A stretch of 64,000 nt of DNA from Enterococcus sulfureus ATCC 49903 (GTDB taxonomy: Bacteria > Bacillota > Bacilli > Lactobacillales > Enterococcaceae): positions 558,001-622,000 of the forward strand of contig NZ_ASWO01000001.1 of the NCBI RefSeq assembly GCF_000407605.1. Reading direction: 5' to 3'. Of this stretch, positions 58,802 through 64,000 are shown piece by piece. The notes under the pieces were generated by a model. It saw only the letters and a list, made by a program, of their open reading frames with translations. It was not told the DNA's origin and ran no database searches. The translations under genes and the position numbers were made by a program. The stretch's first letter is position 1, and each line of letters opens with the position of its first letter.

Positions 58802-59805
58802 CGGTAATACCCTTCTTCTGGTGTGACGAGCCACAACAAACCGATCTTTAAAGACAAGGCAAATTGCTCTTCGATAAAGATCTCTGCTGTATTGATCTGT
58901 TTATCCAAGATAGCAGAATTGTAAATAGCTGCTTCAAGCTCTGATTTTTTGATAGCATCCGCAGAAATAATAAAGCGATCAGGAGCGATTATGGCATTGT
59001 ACATTTCCAAGATCTCGACTAAATGCTGTTTTAAAGCTGATGTTGATTCCGTTACGTTTTGACTGATCAAATTAGGTAAATATTTGGCTTCACCAGCTAG
59101 ATGGTGCCGTCCTTCAATCAAATGTCCCTGAGCAAAAAGCGTGATCCCTGGCATACTACGATCCGGATAGAAAATCCCAACGACCGTTTGCTCACGCTCT
59201 ACGTGATGAAGCAAAGACGAACCTATCGTAACCAGATGCGCATCGTTTTGGATAAACGTCGGTAAGTGAAAACGATCCTCCACTTGCGTTTCGAGTTCCC
59301 AATCATTGAATTTATTGTACCAACTCGACACGATTTTCTTCTGATACACTTTTCCAGGAAACGAGATCCCGATTTTTTTGATTGGATATTCTTCAATTTG
59401 AGCTAAAAATTGTTCGATAAGTTCTAAAAAGTAGTCTATTGTAAACGTCGTAAATAAACAGGTTTCCTCAAAAAATATCTCGCCAGCAAGATTTACAACA
59501 TTGGCTCGTAATGCTAATTTCTTTTCATTTTCTTGCGTAACTTCTTCCACACTGATCAATAAAAAATACGCATGATGGTAATTAAAATGATAGATATTAG
59601 AAGGTCGCCCCAGATTTGGTTTGATTTTATCGCCTTCAATGATGATATTTTCTGCTACTAATTGTTTGATCAACGAATTAATGGTAACGATACTAATATT
59701 TGTCTGTTCCGCTACTTCACTTTTTAACGCTGACTGATGGGTGAAAAAATAGTGTTTCACAGCATTTAGATTTTGTTCGCGAATAATGTTGATTTCTTTT
59801 TTCAT
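58786..59805 (-). CDS. ROK family transcriptional regulator
   Basis: 339 residues. N-terminal wHTH (LNAVKHYFFTHQSALKSEVAEQTNISIVTINSLIKQLVAENIIIEG) and ROK sugar-kinase-like domain (GISFPGKVYQKKI, ...LPTFIQNDAHLVTIG, with HHLAGEAKYLPNL near the ROK motif). The ATP-binding phosphate motif and zinc-Cys cluster of active kinases look degenerate, fitting a pure regulator (NagC/XylR type). Candidate repressor of the kdu/kdg operon 270 bases upstream. Confidence 0.88.
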   Translation of the reverse strand: MKKEINIIREQNLNAVKHYFFTHQSALKSEVAEQTNISIVTINSLIKQLVAENIIIEGDKIKPNLGRPSNIYHFNYHHAYFLLISVEEVTQENEKKLALRANVVNLAGEIFFEETCLFTTFTIDYFLELIEQFLAQIEEYPIKKIGISFPGKVYQKKIVSSWYNKFNDWELETQVEDRFHLPTFIQNDAHLVTIGSSLLHHVEREQTVVGIFYPDRSMPGITLFAQGHLIEGRHHLAGEAKYLPNLISQNVTESTSALKQHLVEILEMYNAIIAPDRFIISADAIKKSELEAAIYNSAILDKQINTAEIFIEEQFALSLKIGLLWLVTPEEGYYRNEPT

Positions 59806-59886
59806 AGCTTGGTATCCTTTCTAATCGATCGGAGATACATAATCGATTTACTCAGCTATATTGACTTTACAAGGCAATATTAAAAA

Positions 59887-59946
59887 AAGCAATTGCTTAT
59901 AAAGTTTATTTTAGAATATAGACTCTATTTATTGTTCTAAAATAAA
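59887..59946. promoter_or_regulatory. Palindromes upstream of the ROK gene
   Basis: AAGCAATTGCTT (59887-59898, perfect 12-mer) and TTTATTTTAGAA/TTCTAAAATAAA (59905-59946, 12-bp arms). Candidate ROK operators; ROK sites often have TTTAG/CTAAA-like halves. Confidence 0.5.
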
Positions 59947-60010
59947 AAAGGAATAACTCTAGATAGGATACATAAAATATTTCAAATTTTTATAAATAAT
60001 ACTATAAATA

Positions 60011-60060
60011 AAAAATACTTTTGAATAATACTCGTAAATAGTATTATCAAAAGTATTTTT
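60011..60060 (-). terminator. Terminator of the kdu/kdg operon
   Basis: AAAAATACTTTTG...CAAAAGTATTTTT with inner ATAATACT/AGTATTAT, one mismatch, 14 bases past kduD. Confidence 0.85.
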
Positions 60061-60073
60061 CTCTATTTTTTAT

Positions 60074-60877
60074 TTAAGGTTGTTTGCCGATATACGCTAA
60101 GATCCCACCATCAACATATAATACGTGTCCATTTACAAAATCTGAAGCACCCGATGCTAGAAAAACAGCAGGTCCAGCTAGATCTTGCGGTGTCCCCCAG
60201 CGTGCAGCAGGTGTACGACCAATAATAAATTGATCAAATGGATGTGCTTCGCCATTTTCTTGAACTTCACGTAATGGAGCAGTTTGAGGTGTTGCGATAT
60301 ATCCAGGACCGATCCCGTTACATTGGATATTGAATTGGCCATATTCGGAGGCGATATTACGTGTCAACATTTTCAAGCCACCTTTAGCTGCGGCATAGGC
60401 ACTGACCGTTTCGCGACCTAGTTCACTCATCATCGAACAAATATTGATGATTTTTCCACCACCATTTTCGATCATATCTGGGATGACTGCTTTGGCTAAA
60501 ATAAATGGTGCTGTCAAGTCGACATCGACGACTTGACGAAACTCTTCCACGTCCATCTCGATCATCGGAACGCGTTTGATGATACCTGCATTATTGACTA
60601 AAATATCGATCGGTCCAACGTCAAGTCGGATCTGGGCGATCATCTTTTTGACCGCTTCTTCATCGGTTACATCACAGACATATCCCGATACTTCGACACC
60701 TAATTCTTCAAAATTACGGATCGCTTTTTCGACTGATTCTTGCGAAAGATTATTAAAGACGATCTTAGCGCCTGCTTCATGTAAAGCGAGCGCGATCTCA
60801 AAACCGATACCATGAACCGCGCCGGTGACTAAAGCGACTTTTCCATCTAGACGAAACTGATTCATCTCAAATTCCAT
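60074..60877 (-). CDS. kduD: 2-deoxy-D-gluconate 3-dehydrogenase (5-keto-4-deoxyuronate pathway)
   Basis: 267 residues, classical SDR. Cofactor motif TGAVHGIG (18-25), NNAG, catalytic Ser148, Tyr161 and Lys165 (SAYAAAKGG). The match PMIEMDVEEFRQVVDVDLTAPF and the neighbours identify KduD, which reduces 3-deoxy-D-glycero-2,5-hexodiulosonate to KDG. Last gene of the operon. Confidence 0.88.
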   Translation of the reverse strand: MEFEMNQFRLDGKVALVTGAVHGIGFEIALALHEAGAKIVFNNLSQESVEKAIRNFEELGVEVSGYVCDVTDEEAVKKMIAQIRLDVGPIDILVNNAGIIKRVPMIEMDVEEFRQVVDVDLTAPFILAKAVIPDMIENGGGKIINICSMMSELGRETVSAYAAAKGGLKMLTRNIASEYGQFNIQCNGIGPGYIATPQTAPLREVQENGEAHPFDQFIIGRTPAARWGTPQDLAGPAVFLASGASDFVNGHVLYVDGGILAYIGKQP

Positions 60878-60892
60878 ACACTCACTCTTTTC

Positions 60893-61735
60893 TTATTTTA
60901 GTTCATCCATTGCGACAACGTCCATATCCGTATAGGTGATATTTTCACCACACATCGCCCAAATAAAGGAATAGTTGCTCGTTCCAACGCCAGAATGAAT
61001 CGACCAGCTTGGTGAGATCACGGCTTGTTCATTTGCGACGACTAGATGTTTGGTTTCATCCGGTGTGCCCATCATATGAAATACTCGTGTATCTGGTGTT
61101 GCATAATCAAAATACAAATAGGCTTCCATTCGTCGTTCGTGAGTATGACATGGCATCGTATTCCACGCACTTCCGGTAGCTAAGATCGTATAGCCCATTT
61201 GCAATTGACAACTCTCACAAACGTTGGGATGGATATATTGATAGATTTTGCGTTCATTTAATGTATTTTTTTCTCCCGTCACTAAAGGCGTGATCGTATC
61301 GATCGAAATTTTGACATTTGGATAACGATGATGAGCTGGTGCTGAACTGATATAAAATTTTGCTGGATCGGTAGGATCATCTGAAGTAAACCGAACTTCT
61401 TTAGTACCTTTTCCGATATAATAGCCATCTTGTTTTTTCATCGCTTCGGTCACACCGTCGATCGTGATCTGACCAGGGCCACCGATATTGATGACGCCTA
61501 GTTCACGACGTTCTAAAAAGTATTCGACACCTAATTCTGTGGATAGTGAAATTTCTAAATGGCTATCCGTTGGTGTCACACCACCAAAAATCATTCGATC
61601 ATTATACGTATAGGTCAATTGGATCGTTCCGGGTGTAAATACGTGTTCGACTAAAAATTCTTCTCGTAATTCTTGTGTACTATAATGGCGGATATCTTTT
61701 GGACTATGGGTATAACGTTGATCCATATTTTGCAT
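60893..61735 (-). CDS. kduI: 5-keto-4-deoxyuronate isomerase
   Basis: 280 residues, two cupin domains. The zinc site PCHTHERRMEAYLYF and the end IHSGVGTSNYSFIWAM are those of KduI. Isomerises 4-deoxy-L-threo-5-hexosulose uronate to the diulosonate used by KduD. AAGGAG seven bases before ATG. Confidence 0.94.
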   Translation of the reverse strand: MQNMDQRYTHSPKDIRHYSTQELREEFLVEHVFTPGTIQLTYTYNDRMIFGGVTPTDSHLEISLSTELGVEYFLERRELGVINIGGPGQITIDGVTEAMKKQDGYYIGKGTKEVRFTSDDPTDPAKFYISSAPAHHRYPNVKISIDTITPLVTGEKNTLNERKIYQYIHPNVCESCQLQMGYTILATGSAWNTMPCHTHERRMEAYLYFDYATPDTRVFHMMGTPDETKHLVVANEQAVISPSWSIHSGVGTSNYSFIWAMCGENITYTDMDVVAMDELK

Positions 61736-61753
61736 ATGTCTACTCCTTTTTAT

Positions 61754-62749
61754 CTAGCGTGTGATTTTCCCAGTGCATCCTAGAGTTTGAAATCGTTCTA
61801 CTTCGGCAACTGAAAATTGATTACAATCGCCTGCTACGGTATGTTTGAGCACACCTGCAGCCGTGGCAAATCCAATGGCTTCTTGAGCGGTCTGGCCACT
61901 TAAGATCCCATATAAAAAACCGGCACTAAAAGCATCGCCTCCACCGATTCGATCGTTTATATCGGGGATATCGTAACGTACTGTTTCGAAATATCCAGCT
62001 GTAGACCAAACACTTCCTTGCAACTCATGATACGCACAAGAATGAACCGTACGTTTGGTACTATAAAAATACTGGACATTGGGAAATAACTGATGCATCT
62101 GCTCATAATAATACTCGATCGTAGCTTGTTCTTTTTCAGGAATATCGAACAAGTAACATGCATCTAATATCCCGGCGGAACAATAATCGACAAATGGTAA
62201 AATCTGTTTAAAAATAAGGCTAGCTTCTTCCCTATTCCAAAGACTACTTCTAAAATTACAATCGAAACTGACTTTACAGCCGCTTGCTTTGGCTTGTTTG
62301 ACCAATGAGATTGTCTGTTGGGCCCATTCTTTCGATAAAGCAGGCGTGACTCCTGAGATATGAAATAGCTCGACATCTTGAAATAGATCTTGCCACTCTT
62401 CAATGTGACAATCAGCAAAACTAGAGTGTGCGCGATCATATATGACCGCAGCACCTCTACTTCCGCTACCACTTTCCACGTAATACGTCCCTAGGCGTGG
62501 CCCACCTACAAGTAGCTTGCTTGTGTCGACAGCATATCGTTGGAGATGTTGGCGTACGCTTTTTCCTAAAGCATTTTTGGGTACTTTTGAGGCAAAAGCG
62601 ACTTCATGACCATAATTGGCTAAAGAGATCGCTACGTTGGCTTCACCACCACCGTAATGAACTGCTAATGTAGGACTCATATTCAATCGTTGACCGGTCG
62701 TAGTCGATAGTCGCAACATGATTTCACCTAACGTTAAGATCTTTGCCAT
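61754..62749 (-). CDS. kdgK: 2-keto-3-deoxygluconate kinase
   Basis: 331 residues, PfkB family. GGGEANVAISLANYG substrate motif and RIGGGDAFSAGFLYG with catalytic Asp272. Converts KDG to KDPG for the aldolase encoded just upstream. It lies one base from kdgA. Confidence 0.92.
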   Translation of the reverse strand: MAKILTLGEIMLRLSTTTGQRLNMSPTLAVHYGGGEANVAISLANYGHEVAFASKVPKNALGKSVRQHLQRYAVDTSKLLVGGPRLGTYYVESGSGSRGAAVIYDRAHSSFADCHIEEWQDLFQDVELFHISGVTPALSKEWAQQTISLVKQAKASGCKVSFDCNFRSSLWNREEASLIFKQILPFVDYCSAGILDACYLFDIPEKEQATIEYYYEQMHQLFPNVQYFYSTKRTVHSCAYHELQGSVWSTAGYFETVRYDIPDINDRIGGGDAFSAGFLYGILSGQTAQEAIGFATAAGVLKHTVAGDCNQFSVAEVERFQTLGCTGKITR

Positions 62750-62750
62750 C

Positions 62751-63398
62751 TCACTCCCTCACAATCTGCTGATACAAAGTACTATATTCTTTAGCTAAAG
62801 CTGTCACTTCTGTTACCCCTTTTGTTTGGAATACTTTCATAAAATGACTGCCGACACCGACAGCAACTGCACCTTGTTTGAACCACTCACTCATATTGTC
62901 TAGATCGACGCCACCAGTCGGCATAATGTTCAATTGTGGAAGTGGCTGTTTGAACGTATGGATCATTTTAGGCGCATAGAGGTTTCCTGGAAACAGCTTG
63001 ATGATATCGACACCACTACTCAAAGCTTCATTCATCTCCGTGATCGTCATACAACCAGGTAAATAGGGAATTTGATATAGATTACATAAACGTGCTGTTT
63101 CACTATCGAAACTTGGACTTACGATATAGGTTGCGCCTGCTAAAATCGCTAAACGCGCTGTCGTTGCATCCAAAACAGTTCCTGCTCCGATCAAAACTTC
63201 AGGACGATCACGATAAGTGTGACGTAAAGTTTCAATGATCTCTGAAGCTTGATCTAGCGTATAGGTGATCTCGATCCCTAAGATACCACCTGCGATCAGC
63301 GCTTCACTAAACGCGATCGCCTCTTCTTTTGAATCACCTCTGACTACAGCGATGATCCCTGCTTGTTTGATTTTTTTTAAGATCTCAACTCGTTGCAT
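62751..63398 (-). CDS. kdgA: KDPG/KHG aldolase
   Basis: 215 residues. Catalytic Glu43 (LGIEITYT), Lys134 Schiff base (DIIKLFPGN), GAGTVLD and VSPSFDSE; this is Eda. Splits KDPG to pyruvate and glyceraldehyde 3-phosphate. It follows the PTS EIID gene by 14 bases. Confidence 0.93.
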   Translation of the reverse strand: MQRVEILKKIKQAGIIAVVRGDSKEEAIAFSEALIAGGILGIEITYTLDQASEIIETLRHTYRDRPEVLIGAGTVLDATTARLAILAGATYIVSPSFDSETARLCNLYQIPYLPGCMTITEMNEALSSGVDIIKLFPGNLYAPKMIHTFKQPLPQLNIMPTGGVDLDNMSEWFKQGAVAVGVGSHFMKVFQTKGVTEVTALAKEYSTLYQQIVRE

Positions 63399-63412
63399 AG
63401 ACTCACTCTTTT

Positions 63413-64000
63413 CTATTTAGGAATAGGTTGTCCTAATAATCCACAAGCGCTTAAGACAATAGAAGCAATTAACACGATCCAGATCACGCGAGTAGAATTC
63501 AATTTTTTACGTCCTAACATCCAATACGTTACCGCTACTAACAATACAGGAACCAAAGCAGGTAAGATCGCATCTAATGTATCTTGGAAGACTAACTCTA
63601 CTCCATTGTGTTTATAGACAAATGGCACGGCTGCTTTGACTACAGATGGGATCAACGCACCGATCACAGTGATCCCTAACACAGTCGCTGCATTTGTAAA
63701 CGCTGACAACTTATCTTTTAAGGTAGTTACTAGTTTCGTTCCTTGCTTATACCCTAATGGTAATAAGGCCGCACGTCCGAATAACAAGGCGACATTGGCA
63801 ACGATCCAAAGTACACATCCAACGATCGATCCTTTTTGAGCTAATGTTCCTGCGATCGAACCAAAGATCGTTCCCCAGATCACGTGGAATAATGAATCAC
63901 CGACCCCAGCTAATGAACCCATCAACGCTGTTTTTAACGCTACAATCGTATCTTTTGCTTTATAGCCATCTTTTTCTTCAATCGCCAAATCGATCCCCAT
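63413..64000 (-). CDS. PTS mannose/fructose/sorbose-family EIID, N-terminus outside window
   Basis: The last 195 residues are present, open to the right edge. DTIVALKTALMGSLAGVGDSLFHVIWGTIFGSIAG is the EIID signature, with TM segments after it (GCVLWIVANVALLFG, LVPVLLVAVTYWMLG, IVLIASIVLSACGLL). EIID joins EIIC to carry sugar. Beside kdu/kdg genes it likely imports glycosaminoglycan disaccharides or a uronate; the EIIA, EIIB and EIIC genes should lie to the right. Confidence 0.9.
   Translation of the reverse strand: MGIDLAIEEKDGYKAKDTIVALKTALMGSLAGVGDSLFHVIWGTIFGSIAGTLAQKGSIVGCVLWIVANVALLFGRAALLPLGYKQGTKLVTTLKDKLSAFTNAATVLGITVIGALIPSVVKAAVPFVYKHNGVELVFQDTLDAILPALVPVLLVAVTYWMLGRKKLNSTRVIWIVLIASIVLSACGLLGQPIPK

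Overview
The window is about 64 kb of low-GC Gram-positive chromosome. Strong AAAGGAGG-type ribosome sites, Bacillota-type cre boxes, BglG/LicT-type antiterminator leaders, PRD regulators, lipoboxes and many intrinsic terminators point to a lactic acid bacterium. The gene content (kdpFABCDE, gadB/gadC, several phospho-beta-glucosidases, ketogluconate genes beside a mannose-family PTS, YhgE/Pip) fits Enterococcus or a close relative best; I cannot name a species. No rRNA, tRNA, CRISPR array or intact prophage was seen.

Layout. 1-1.6 kb: end of a VOC protein, a secreted repeat protein and a small membrane protein. 1.7-7.1 kb (minus): a lic/cel-type operon (EIIA, GH1, EIIB, EIIC, PRD activator). 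7.2-10.9 kb (plus): bglP plus GH1 behind a cre-overlapped promoter and a RAT/terminator leader. 10.9-15.1 kb: an HxlR regulator, a beta-sandwich protein, and a MerR-controlled set (histidine phosphatase, MerR, aldo-keto reductase) followed by a zinc alcohol dehydrogenase. 15.5-23.2 kb (minus): kdpFABC with kdpDE, including a 26-residue KdpF. 23.3-25.1 kb: a third GH1 gene with its own cre, RAT and terminator.

25-31 kb: a rifampin ADP-ribosyltransferase (Arr) with an extra N-terminal helical region, padC-padR, a zinc-ribbon membrane protein, a DUF554 protein, a frameshifted small gene, an ABC exporter pair and a MepB-like protein. 31-39.5 kb (minus): an acid and envelope stress block: gadB, a choloylglycine-hydrolase-family enzyme, gadC, yhgE/pip, an HdeD-like protein, then a glycine-zipper protein and a lipoprotein. 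39.9-50.2 kb: nitroreductase, serine hydrolase, GIY-YIG protein, a P2-type cation ATPase with a short leader ORF, small membrane proteins, and a MacB-like ABC transporter with a MarR regulator and two operators.

50.3-56.7 kb: a four-module CoA-disulfide reductase, rhodanese, TusA and DsrE protein whose promoter carries a CstR-like dyad; an internally deleted IS256-family element; and an MMPL/RND exporter divergent from a TetR regulator. 56.7-64 kb: HAD phosphatase, VOC protein, acetyltransferase, ROK regulator, and a kduD-kduI-kdgK-kdgA operon downstream of a mannose-family PTS EIID, as used for unsaturated uronates from host glycans.

The common thread is adaptation to a host or plant niche: beta-glucoside and uronate use under catabolite control, with potassium, acid, bile, phenolic, persulfide and drug stress functions, most with local regulators and readable operators. 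Strongest leads: the CstR-like operator inside the sulfur-enzyme promoter, the gad/bile-hydrolase/YhgE/HdeD block, the extended Arr, the paired MarR palindromes, and RAT leaders with no antiterminator gene nearby.
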